The notes below the pieces were generated by a model. It ran no database searches and was not told the DNA's origin. It saw nothing but the letters and a program-made list of their open reading frames with translations. A program made the translations under genes and the position numbers. Below are positions 1 to 10,951 of a stretch of 64,000 nucleotides of DNA, one piece after another (position 1 is the first letter of the stretch; every line of letters starts with the position of its first letter). The DNA comes from Plantago elongata (taxonomy: Eukaryota; Streptophyta; Magnoliopsida; Lamiales; Plantaginaceae): positions 1 through 64,000 of the forward strand of contig JAYMSP010000008.1 of NCBI GenBank assembly GCA_036897095.1, written 5' to 3'.

Positions 1-1306
1 AGAATACAAGCAACAATGAGGCAGGAAGAGCAGACACTGCAAGTAGCCATCTCCAACCTAATCTTGGCATGACAATCTGCAATTAATTTTGTTTCAAGCA
101 CTTTATAGATATGGAGAATTCATGGAAACACAGGTACATCAGAAGTTCTTCCCAAGATTGACAATATCCACTTTAGAAAAAAATAGATGCTTTATCACGT
201 ATGAAAAAGAAATAAACAGTTGGAGAAAAGGAATAACTATGCTCTCAAGGACTTTGATAACGAATGACATGCAAGAAGAACTCTAGCAATTTACCAACTT
301 AACCTAACAAACTCTACCAGCAGTCCATCAGCTGAGAGAACTAAGATTTATGCTTGAGAACTTCAGAGCTTGACATCACAGTCCTACTAATATGCAAAAA
401 CAATACTCCTATATAGAGATTAACCCAGAAAAAGAAAGAAGGTAAGAGGAAACATGTTTCATACCCAAGCAATTGAAGCTTCAAGAATAGTCCCAAAAGT
501 CCAAAACCCAGAAAACCCAACCATACAAGTGCCTCTGTTTGGAGCAGGAACAAATTCTAGAAACCAGGATGAAAGTACTGGACCTCCCCCTAAACCAACA
601 CCAACCAAACCACGGAAAAATAGAAACGAATAGAAGTTCGGGGCAATTGCACTCAGAAAGCCAGCTCCAGAAGTAAAAATTGCTGTTACAAGAAATCCTT
701 TCCTGAAAGAAAAGATGTGGATATTTAAAACTAAAAGAATCAAAAGAGACTAAAAGAAGTTACACAATATCCCCATTCAATCCTCTATTAGATTCTTTTA
801 TTTTCTTCAAACTGAAACTTTTAAAGTTTTGACTCACTGTAAAAACTAGAAAGTCCGTAAACAATGTGCCATGACAAACATGTGCAAGTATCCAAACTCT
901 CTGCAGACAGAGTTATGGACAGAATCATTCATTTTGCGCCATTCAGCACAGAGAAAGCCATTGGAATAAATTGGATATTCTACAATGCATAAATTCATTG
1001 GGATTTAATGCACAAAGTAATGAATTCTAACCTTCTACCGAAGATATCTGAAACAACACCCCATGAGTAAGCTCCAACCAACATGCCTGCAAAGACTATG
1101 CTAGTAACAAAGCTCTCTTGATGAGCTGAAAGACCCCACACAGATTGAACAGCCGGTCCAATGAAAGATAGGAGCATCATTTCCATGGCATCAGAAGCTA
1201 AACCCATGCCAGCAAACAGCATCACAAAGACTTGGAACTTTCCAAATCCCAAAGCAAGGAGTGCATCATCAACAGTGTACGATTGCCCATCGTATTTGTC
1301 TTCCAT
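1..1306 (-). CDS. OCT7: Organic cation/carnitine transporter 7-like (NIAP-type MFS transporter), 5' part only
   Basis: Membrane transporter of the major facilitator superfamily, sugar-porter/SV2-like branch. Plant OCT7 is also described as a nicotinate transporter (NIAP). Coding exons on the minus strand are 1032-1306 (ATG at 1306), 465-702 and 76 down to the window edge, so about 196 N-terminal residues are visible. Phases agree at each junction (GRR|KGF, AW|IVMP). The protein starts [20 protein letters not shown] and continues with the family hallmarks [35 protein letters not shown], the MFS loop motif DIFGRRKG and the block GWRWLL. The first transmembrane helices are present; the rest lies off the left edge. 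The ATG immediately follows a splice acceptor, so the 5'UTR is in a separate exon ending near 1981. No defect is visible. The family call is firm; the exact substrate is inferred. Confidence 0.9.
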
Positions 1307-2150
1307 CTATAGACAATTTCGATACCTTGCCTGTTCCACGAAGAACAATCGTACTACATTAAAGGTAATGCCTAGCATCAACACACATATCTGGCCATAC
1401 CCAACCTAGCAAGTTTAAAATTTTGCTAGATGGAAGGTCCTACAATGCAAACAATCACCATTCTCAAATGCATTCATGTAAAGGTAATCTTTGATGAGAG
1501 ATTCTGAGATTCAAAGTCATCTAAACCAGAGAAATGCAGATCATGGAAAGGGATAATCTCTTTTCAAATGGTTGACAAGTAGCAACAAATATACACCAAG
1601 TCAATAACTTGGGTCCTAGTTTCTAATATTAGCTACATCTATACCATAATTAGACATCAAAGAATCATCCACTTTGACCCAGTCTTATTTTTGTAAACCA
1701 TCATCTGGTTTAGCTGGTAAAAAACATTCTCCCAAATCAACAATATGATCAAGAATCTGACAAAGAAGAGCAGTTTTGTTGGTAAGAATCTTTCACCACC
1801 AACCAACAGTTCGGTGTTCGATTCACCCAATATGATCAAGAATCCAATACAAATAACTTATCTTTGAAGCATAAGCACAAAAATGGTAAACAAAAACTCC
1901 ACTAAATCATTATATTGAAATCAAATAAAACTTCTATGTAACATATAAATGGAGTCTTGATTCTTGATTCTTGAACATACCAGTTGATTGAGTCGGGTTT
2001 TGGAGAGGCAGCTCGTGTGGGTGAGTGAGCTAGAATCCGATGAAGAAAGAGAGAAACGTATCTGGATCCAGAACAGAGATGTTCAGTTGCTCCAGTTTGA
2101 AGGGAGATGATGATGATGATGATTTCGAACTGACTACTGTGGAGTCAAAG
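1307..2150 (-). other. 5'UTR intron and upstream untranslated exon of the OCT7-like gene
   Basis: On the minus strand an acceptor AG (1308-1307) abuts the ATG, and a donor GT lies at 1980-1979 after CAACTG. This gives a 5'UTR intron of about 674 bp and an untranslated exon running upstream from 1981. The exon contains a short trinucleotide run (GAT)n near 2108-2122. The transcription start was not located. Confidence 0.6.
1690..1830 (+). repeat. Possible tRNA-derived SINE fragment in the 5'UTR intron
   Basis: A stretch resembling a pol III A box (near TTTAGCTGGTAA, about 1709) is followed by a B-box-like GTGTTCGATTC around 1813-1823. An intervening segment repeats the theme GTTGGTAAGAATC. 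No poly(A) tail or target duplication was recognised, so this is a weak call made by resemblance only. Confidence 0.3.
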
Positions 2151-2781
2151 TGAGATATTGCAAAATCCCTCCCATGTATATTTCATTCTTGGAAAAGCAC
2201 CTCTGAATATTACAGTTTCCACATAAGTTCACGTACTCTTACTTCGTCAAAAGACTCAAAACCTATGTTTTAGAATTTGTGTGTGATCTGAGAGCCGTCA
2301 AAACTGGAGAACCACCAAAAGTGATGTGAAAAGCTTGCGGAGGAATGGGTCGGAGTTGAGAACCTCGAGGAATGTAGTTGATTTAATAGTCATAACTCAC
2401 GAGATAACTCATACCGTAGCAATATTTATTACATTTTATATAAATGTTAGAACATAAGAATATATTAGACGTTATCAATGTCTAGTGCAATTTATGTATA
2501 TTGTACCAGCAATAAACCAATGACTGTCTCAAAAGTATCGTCAAAAAGATTTTAGTCAACTTTATCGAGAGAAATGAAGTACTAATATATTTTTTTAATT
2601 TTACCGGGCTTATGCAATGACCTTAGAGGCAATTGAAGTGTACAAGGTGTGAAATTCGTGCCTGAAACTGTATCATACAGTATAAATGGTGTATCATATA
2701 ATCAAATGATATAGTTTTGACACCTAATAACAATGTACATTTAGTATGTCAATATACATATTTGTGTTGTATCATATATGT

Positions 2782-2990
2782 CTTGTTTACCACTAGCTTT
2801 TCAAATAATTTTTCAGTTTAATGAGTCTTTTTAATAAAAAAATTGTTACGTGAACGCACAGCTTTTTAAACAAGTTACCTGAGAAGCTAGCTGGTTTGAG
2901 AAGTTAATTAAGTTAGCTTGTTGAGAAAAAAATTACCTGATAAACTATCAGTTTATCTTTCCAGCTATCAGCTATTTTTGCTAAACAGAG
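2782..2990. mobile_element. hAT-like miniature element (MITE), imperfect ends
   Basis: In the spacer between the OCT7-like and TCF25 genes, the left end reads TTGTTTACCACTAGCTTTTC. The right end, reverse-complemented, reads CTGTTTAGCAAAAATAGCTG. The two form a degenerate terminal inverted repeat of the GTTTGGCAAA-AGCTGATAGCT kind common in dicot hAT-type MITEs. Inside are further short palindromes rich in AGCT. I could not find a clean 8 bp target duplication, so limits and family are tentative. The remainder of 2151-3222 is AT-rich with nothing else recognised. Confidence 0.35.
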
Positions 2991-3222
2991 TTTAATGTAA
3001 TAAAATGTTTGTTTTTTTAATTGTTGATTTCATGAGGGTACCTACCCATAATACTCCCTGCATAATGGACATCAGTGGTTCTGCTGTAAAAGGCCCAGCC
3101 CAAATACTAACCGGCCATTTGGTCCAGATGTCCATGACACTTGGAGCAGAGTATCTCACAGTGTCACTTTGCATTTTGTACCAAGAAGAAGAAGAAGAAG
3201 ATTTTCCGGTTGCACTCACGCC

Positions 3223-6200
3223 ATGTCCGGTCGATTGCTGAAGAAGTTTCTGAAAGAACAAGAGCAAGCTTCTCTGCAAAAGCAGCAGCAGCTCAACATT
3301 GCTACAGACGAAGACGATTCGGAGTCACCTCCCCGATCTTCCGCACCGTTTCGGAATCCTTTCGATCTTCTTGATGATGACGATGACGTACAGCACCGCT
3401 CTGACCAGGTTTTGCTTCCTATCGGCTTCAATTTGTTACTGTTCATGTCAATTGGATACGCGATACGCGTTGTTATTGTGTTTTCTGTATCATGTGCTGG
3501 TGTTTTTGTTAGCTATTATACTTGTTTGTTTCTGTTCTATGTAGTATGTGATCCTATGGGTTATAGATGTTACTGATGAATGATGATTGAGAATTTTGTG
3601 AGGTGGAAATTGAGGGATTTGGTTAGCTGATGGGAGTGTGATTTTGAATTGATGTTGAGAAAATGAATTAGTACTTACAACTTGAAGCATACTGTGCTTG
3701 TTCCAAAATAAGTATAGATTATAGACATTTGTGGAGTGAAAGGAGTTCTTACTGTGGGATTGGACCGGGTATTGGCCATTGAGGGTAATTGTTGGATTCG
3801 ATAGAACACTGAGAAGCACCATGAAGTAATAATACACTGAGCATATATGTACCTGCATTCTTGAATGGCAGGAGATGTATTTCATGTCGCCGTGCTAATC
3901 CGTTCTCCATGAAATTCTTTCATGGTATGTGCTGACTTGTAGCAGTAGTTATGCTTGGCATCAGGCACTTCAACGTAAGAATGCCGTCGTAGAATCATTG
4001 TCTGTTCAGCTTCATATTGTTTATCGCTTTATCTTATTCGTTTAAGTCCTTATTCTGCCATGTATTTAAATAGATTTTGAACTCCCGGGCATAATAACAT
4101 AAACTAATAATACTGGTCCTTATTAAACATGCATACTCAACAGATGCTTTTCGCCAACCCTGCATAATTCCTTCTTTAACTCATGTAGCCGACCCCTTTT
4201 ATATTTTGATGCGCGATTGGCACTTTTTGCATTAAAACACATGCATAAATGTTGATGTATGTGCTCTGTCATTTGTTATTAAAATACTTTATTTCTATTT
4301 TATTCCTCTGCTATTATACGGAACTTTCATTGAATAATAGTTTACCTAATACCCCGGACAGTATTTGTAATTAGCAATTATATATTAATACCTGTAATTA
4401 TCTGCAGGAAGATGATGATGATGGTGCTGTTGGGAATACAGACCATGAGTCTCTGGCCCCACCCTCATCTGTGGCAAAAGCGTCTGTTAATGCAGTTCCG
4501 AAGCCAAATGTCAAATCTAAGAAAAAGAAAAAGAAGAAGAAAACGAAGGAAGATTTAATACAGAACAGTGACAATGATGAAAGCACTTCTAGTCTGACAT
4601 TTGAAAATCCCTATCTTGGAGCAAGCTCTTCTAGTAATCAACAAATTAGTGGTCTTCCTCTGAAGCCGAAGTTGATAAAAGTAGATAGTCATGATACAAT
4701 GCTGAAGCAGCGCAAATCCTCTGTACTGCATGTTGATCCAAAATATCTCAGTGCCGAAAGTGAGATGCGAAGGATATTTGGTGCTAAAGTAGTGAACTCA
4801 TATGAAAGAAGCCGGGCTCCTGCAAATTCTAGGCAGATGCGTGGTGTGAGACGGGGAGGGCATTCCCTAAAAAAGACCATTCTGGTTTCTCCATCTGAAC
4901 ATTGGCCACGCTGGGATGGCTCTCTGTCCATGGAACTTCTGGAGACAAGAGATGGTGTCAATTATTTCAGGTAATTTTTTTCTAATTGTGCTCATTTAAA
5001 ATGTAGCTTGGGGCTGAATATGTGATGTTTTGAGTTCATGACAGTCAGAACTGTAGATATATTTGTTTTATCTATTACTGATTGAGAAGAAATAGTTCAT
5101 AGAAGATGGCAAAATTAGTCAGGATGAATTTACTATGAGAATATGGCTCAATTGATTCTATTGATCTGTTCTTTGTTGAGTGTAAAGTTAAAACAACTTT
5201 AGTTCCCCTATCATGGATTCTGATGGTCCTGTTCCTTTTGTTTCCCTCTCATATTAAGTTTCCAAAAGAGAATTGCACTTACAGCTTTCAAATCTTTATG
5301 CGCTTGGAATTACAATAAGATCGAATATCTTGAACCCACACATAGATATCAACAGAGACTATTTATGTTTAATCTTTGTGTGTGTTTGGGGGGAGTGCGA
5401 GAGTGACAACATCTTAGAATCGGTGAGGACTTTAATTGTAAATGGTGTGGGTTTAAGATTCTTAAGCATTGAACTTGAGTAAAGGAACAATTAGTTAGCA
5501 TCTCTATGAACCTACACGTGTTAATCATGAGTTGGACAGCGAACATAAGTTTTAGTGTTAGTCCTAATACTGCAATTTGTGTTACCATATCAGTTCAATT
5601 CCAAACATATTGCATATGGCATGTGGGTTTATGAATCATGATGATTCTACATCTTCTTTGTGCCTTCTGTCCTTTGTTTTTTACTCGGTGTTGCCGTCTT
5701 CAATATGCCATATTCATTGTGTCTCCTCGCTATGTCCTTAGGTATGTGCATTCATCATCATATGCCCAAGCTCAGAGGGCTTTTGAAGCTGCCAAGGCCA
5801 TCCATGATTTTAATGGCATTGCGAGCATCCTTATGCACCATCCTTACCACATAGAGTCGTTGATAACGCTGGCGGACTACTTCAAATTCACAGGTGAACA
5901 CCAAATGTCAGCCGATGCTACTGCAAAGTGTCTGTACGCTCTGGAGTGTGCATGGCCTTCACAATTCACCCCTTCTCGGAACTGCCAAGTGAAGTACGTT
6001 CATGACACAAACAAACCATTATTTTCAGCAATATTCACTCACATGAAAAACATGGATCGGCGTGGCTGCCACAGATCTGCCCTTGAAATTTGTAAGCTAT
6101 TGATTTCTTTGGATCCAGATGATCCGATGGGTGCCAAACTCTGCATTGACTACTATTCTTTAAGAGCCGAGGAGTATTCCTGGCTAGAACAGTTTGCAGA

Positions 6201-7266
6201 AGAATATGGGTCGGATCATTCCTTATGGCTGTTTCCTAATTTCTCTTACTCCCTTGCAATTTCACGATTTTACCTTGAGCGCAATGAGAATTTAGAAGGA
6301 GAAAAGGGTGTTGGAAAAGCTGCTTCATCTGATCTCATGAAGCAGGCCTTGATGCTTCATCCATCTGTATTGAGAAAATTGGTAGAGAAGGTACCCTTAA
6401 AAGAAAGGGTCTGGAATAGTTTACTCCAACACAGTTTTTTCAAGTCTGACACGGGAAGTGCATCCCTGGATCACCTGATATCGATATACGTCGAGAGGAG
6501 TTACTTGATGTGGAGGCTCCCAGAGTTGCAGAAGTTTCTGTCTAATTCTGCACAAACCGTGATTGATATGCTGGAAAAGAATGCTAATGAAGCTGAAGAC
6601 TGGGCCTGCGTGAGGAAAGAAGCATTTTCTTCAGAGAAAAATGAGTGAGTATATACTATTATTTTGCAGTCAGTATTTAGCATTTGAGCGTTGGTACTTG
6701 GTAATTGATTGATTCTTGGAAACTGGTGATGGTTCTTTATCACTAACTAAAAGTAGAGAAAAAGGTTTCTGGCGGGCATTTACAGAGTAAAAATAATTGC
6801 AGAGGCTTCTCTTTGTCATTTTGTTTCGAATTGATCATCAGTTTCTTGTAAAATCTGATTTGAAAATCTGTTTTAAAACGTTTTTCTGAGACCGACTGGG
6901 CTTGCTAGGGGACATAAATAAGAGTTCATTTTTCTTGAGTATAAACTATTGCAAACTGCATTTTCACCATTTGATGCTCCTATGCTTGCCAGGTACTCCC
7001 ATTTACTGGTCTCGGATTTCTCAGATTCCGTCCCAACTATGCCACCTGAGAACTTGCAAGATTTTATCGTTGACCCAAGAGGCGGGATTGAGAACCATGG
7101 GGGGTTTGACCACATACCTGAAGGACAACATCATGAGCCCCGTGACGTTGCTAACAGAAATGCATTGGCTGTCCTGTTTGAGTCTATGTTACCATGGGTA
7201 AATTATGGAACTCGAGATGGCGATGATGTCTTACATGATGTTCCTGAGGAAGCTGATGAAGCTTAG
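3223..7266 (+). CDS. TCF25: Transcription factor 25 / Nulp1 homologue (TCF25, Rqc1 family)
   Basis: Homologue of human TCF25 and yeast Rqc1. Rqc1 belongs to the ribosome quality control complex that handles nascent chains on stalled 60S subunits; the nuclear-factor name is historical. Exons 3223-3408, 4408-4970, 5742-6644 and 6993-7266 join in frame to 641 residues (human TCF25 is 676). The start MSGRLLKKFLKEQEQ is the family start; there is no upstream in-frame ATG. Order seen: an acidic N-terminal region (DDDDD), a basic run of eight lysines (residues about 100-107) and the conserved TCF25 domain with AFEAAKAIHDFNGIASILMH, the block HPYHIESLITLADYF, RRGCHRSALEICKLLISLDP and YSHLLVSDFSDSVPT. 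It ends in an acidic tail. It converges on the ABCG pseudogene about 330 bp downstream. Role in plants is inferred from homology. Confidence 0.93.
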
Positions 7267-7593
7267 ATATTGGTTTCATAATTTAATCTAAATTTTCTTT
7301 CATTTTGTACTCTTGTAAAGCCACCATATTGTTCATGGAGTGTTACTAAATTAATAAGAGAATATAACTTCAACATTTTAGGTGCCAATGAATCTGGAAA
7401 ATTGTTCACATCAAGTAGTAGGAATACAGTAGTGACCATATACAGGTGCAATCCCATTATAAACAATCTATTCTATTCAGTATCATGCTGGTACCATAAG
7501 TTGCATTTGAACAGGTTCTACCGTAGGTGATTGTCAAGAGCATTTGAAGCAACATTGGTATTCTGAACCGGAGTCTTGTGCTGCAATTGTTGC

Positions 7594-10509
7594 CTAGGGT
7601 GTGATGTCCTCGTTCACTTTGATAACGAGGAAGAAGATAGCGCGATAGATTATGATCATGCTGAAAATAAAACAGAGATCAATCCACTTGGAACGGTGCA
7701 CATTTAACTGGAAGGCATTTACTAGAATATCGTCTCCTGACAACTTTGGAAGACCTGGTGTCAAATTGTCGAAAACCAAGCCACTCAGAGCATTTTGGTT
7801 CTGCCCCTGAGAAAACACATCAACTGGTCTCTGTCAGAGCCCTGAGAATATGTAGATCCAGCATTGTCTGTGTAGATTTTACCTGTATAGCCCAGTAGGC
7901 GTAACTCAAATACGAAACAGGATATCTCCATAAGGGCTTTGGGATATCATGTGGAAGCTGGAAGTAGCCACTGACCATCAAATATATGCCCTATATTATT
8001 GTCAAAAGTGTTCATAAAGTCCGAGGAACTTTTGTGTTCAAATCTGATTTTTTTTTTTAGATGAACAATTAGCTAGTGTAATGAACTACGGACCTGAATT
8101 CCTGCTCCTATGACGACCCCCATGACGAAATTAGGGACAACACTGGCTATGGCCATCATGAGGCTCTCAACTGTTGTTATAGTCAGCATAGAGGCATAGC
8201 GCGAAGTACAAAAAGTGTGAAAACCCCTGGTGGAGTTTGACCAAATAGTAGCACAGCGCACCAGATGTAAAGGCGATCAGTATCAGAAATGGCATTCCAG
8301 ATAAGGTGTTGCTGATAACAAAGGCACTTACGCCGTAGTGCCCATTAAGTCTTTCCTTGTAAAAAACCTGAAAGTCGCACAGCAGCATCAGATCAGGTCA
8401 GTATAGGTAAGCATCTTGTCTCGTTCAACTTTCCTCTAATTTAACAAGAAGGTCTAGATTATATCATTCTATGTGATTCAATACCTTCATATCTTCAGCA
8501 AACGAAGGAAATCCGCCAATGGACATAAAGGTCATAAAACCAAAGATGAAAGCTGCAAATGATCCTCTGGCCTGTACATATGTCAAGTGATTTAAGGTTT
8601 GGAATTGGAGCTTACTGATCCCAAATTCAATCTGTTTCCTTATACTAGGCTTACTAGCTAAGGTTTAAGCTTAAGAGTGTGCAGTTGAACAATGCCCAAC
8701 CAAAATGCTGTCAGGAAATTCGGGATTACCTGGATGGAATTATATCCTGTTCCTACATTCATGAACATAGTCCCTGTGCAAAGAGCGACAACCATATAAA
8801 CTATGAGCCTCAGCCAGTAATATCCAATGTCACGCGACATATTGACAAATGATCGTTTTGTTAGGGTGGAAACTTGCATCAAGAAACTAGCCTGACTTCC
8901 TCGAGAACCAAGAACAGTTCCTTGCTGTCACATAATTAACAAGAAGAGCCATGAATATAAATGTTAGATATGAATGTATCATTTATGATAATCAGTAATC
9001 TAAACTCAAATCAGAACTGATGCAGTGGACTCACAATTGTTGACATCTCCTTGATCTTTTGATTAGCTGAACGAGAATACTGCGAAGTACAATAAGAGTC
9101 GTGTAGAATTTGGATGGCTTCAGCTGTGGTAAACTGCTCCAGAGGATCATCGTTTGAAACATACTGATCGGATAAGAGTTGGAATGACTTATAATTAGTA
9201 CGGTCATGTGTATCATCAATAAGAGCCAATGCACTGCTCCATTAACATAAGATGAGATGATACAATTTCTAGAGAAGGAAACATCACACGGAGGGAAGAA
9301 ATAGATACCTCCAGCTTCATATATCCTTGCAGTGTTGCTTTCACATTATCAAAATCAGAGTTGACACATCGAAGAAAATGATCGGATGGATTCCTTCAAT
9401 CAGGACAAGGAAAGCCAGCTTGTGCAAAAAACTGCATTCACCATTGAACTGATTTAACAAAGTCGAATTCTCAGAAGGCCAATTCTTTATACTAACGTGT
9501 GCACCTGACAAGCTTCTGAGGCCTGCCCGAAGAAGACAGTTTTACCACCAGAAAGCAAGTAAAGTTGGTCAAAAAGCTCAAATACTTCACCACTGGGCTG
9601 GTGAATGGAGGCAATGACCGTCCATCCACCTCTCGACAGCCCACGTAATGTCTGTATTAAAAAAAATGCTGATGCACTGCGATCGTTCGAAGAACAATAT
9701 ATATTACAACACAACAATCCTTGGTATTTATATATGCAAATTCAGTAAGAGTAGAATGACAGAAAGGGGCTAATTAACCTGTCAAGACCTCTGGTAGGCT
9801 CATCATCAAGGAAAAGCAATGTTGGCTTCATCAAGACCTCAACACCAATGCTGACCCTTCTCCTTTCTCCACCACTGATGCCGCGTAAATGCCAATTTCC
9901 TATGGCAGTATCTGCACATTCTTGAAGCCCCATTTCAAGAATGGTTCTCTCCACCACTTCCATTTTTTCTGACCATGGCATTCCATCAGGGAGGCGTAAC
10001 TGGGCTGAATATGTAATCGCCTCTCGAACTGTCAGAGTTCCAATCAAGTTGTCGTCTTGTGTTACGTATGCCTGGGCCATTTCAGAAGCAATTGTTAACT
10101 GAACCGTTTAAAGTTCAACATTTGTTTTTAGACGTATGATATAGACACTCACTGCAGTTCCAAACGACAAGTTAGCCTTCCGCCCATTGAGACGAACGGT
10201 TCCTGACAGGAACGCATTGGCAGCAAGGCGACATGAAAGAGCATCGAGCAATGTAGACTTTCCAGAACCCGAAGGCCCCATGAGAGCCGTTAAGGATCCT
10301 GGCTCAGCATAACCTGAGATCCCCTCTAACAGATTCTGTGCCTCTCCGTGTTTCAGAGCGACCATCACAGTTAGATCCTTCCAGACAAGAGTCGCGCCAA
10401 TGCCACCTGTCATTTCCTCATCCCAAGGACTTACAAGCTCATTGCGCTGCTCCGGCACGTCTACTATCATCACATGGCCTTGTGGTTCAGTCACTGCTTC
10501 TATCTCCAT
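7594..10509 (-). pseudogene. ABCG11-like tandem duplicate, disrupted (pseudogene or NBD-only relic)
   Basis: Second copy of the half-size ABC transporter ABCG11, reading MEIEAV from ATG at 10509. Ten exons can be traced: 10153-10509, 9779-10071, 9505-9676, 9309-9431, 9035-9163, 8730-8924, 8485-8571, 8094-8367, 7883-7990, 7594-7806. Borders are all GT/AG and exon lengths and phases match the intact neighbour at 10952-14629. Two lesions are clear. An in-frame TGA lies in exon 4 (9398-9396, codon 286, where family members read PALRNPS). Exon 8 is 274 nt instead of 273, which shifts the frame after CLYA. Exon 2 has an extra codon, so Walker B reads [13 protein letters not shown] rather than [12 protein letters not shown]. 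The last exon stops after NEDITP, about 45 residues early. Walker A (GPSGSGKST), the signature (SGGERRR) and the H-loop precede the TGA, so a 285-residue nucleotide-binding domain could still be encoded. Most likely a non-functional duplicate. Confidence 0.85.
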
Positions 10510-10951
10510 TTTGTGTTTCTGTTTTTTGAAGTACACAAGAACTAAATATTGTCATTTTTCAGCAGGATTTTTCATAAGATTTGATTTATAAAGTAATTAA
10601 CATACTTAGCACGATGAGATTACTTAAAGGATTGTAATTCTTTTTTTTTCTTGTTTAAATTATGCCCACAGGCTGTAAGATCAATTCAGTGGTTCAACTT
10701 GCACGTTATAATTTGACCTGAATAATAAACATTCTGCCAAATCTCTGTTGATTTGTTCCTAAGTTATGCGTGCTTGCTCTCCGTGTTCGTTTGACCACAA
10801 ATTAATCCTAATCTTATCGAACTAATTACGAAAAATACATAGGTTGTTGAAAGTTAAAGAGTTTTGATACATCGCTCTATTCTATCACCAGAGCGGCTAA
10901 TTTAATTTTGTAGCCAAAACAAGCCCAATTCTGCCAGACTTGATTCCGGTT
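10510..10951. other. Spacer between the two ABCG11 copies
   Basis: About 440 bp, AT-rich, between the 5' end of the disrupted copy and the stop codon of the intact ABCG11. It must hold the 3'UTR of ABCG11 and whatever promoter the left copy had. No TATA box or repeat stood out. Confidence 0.5.

Noticed and set aside
3169-3222. Upstream in-frame extension of TCF25 rich in arginine
   Set aside because: The extension has no ATG; it would have to start at TTG. MSGRLLKK is the family start.
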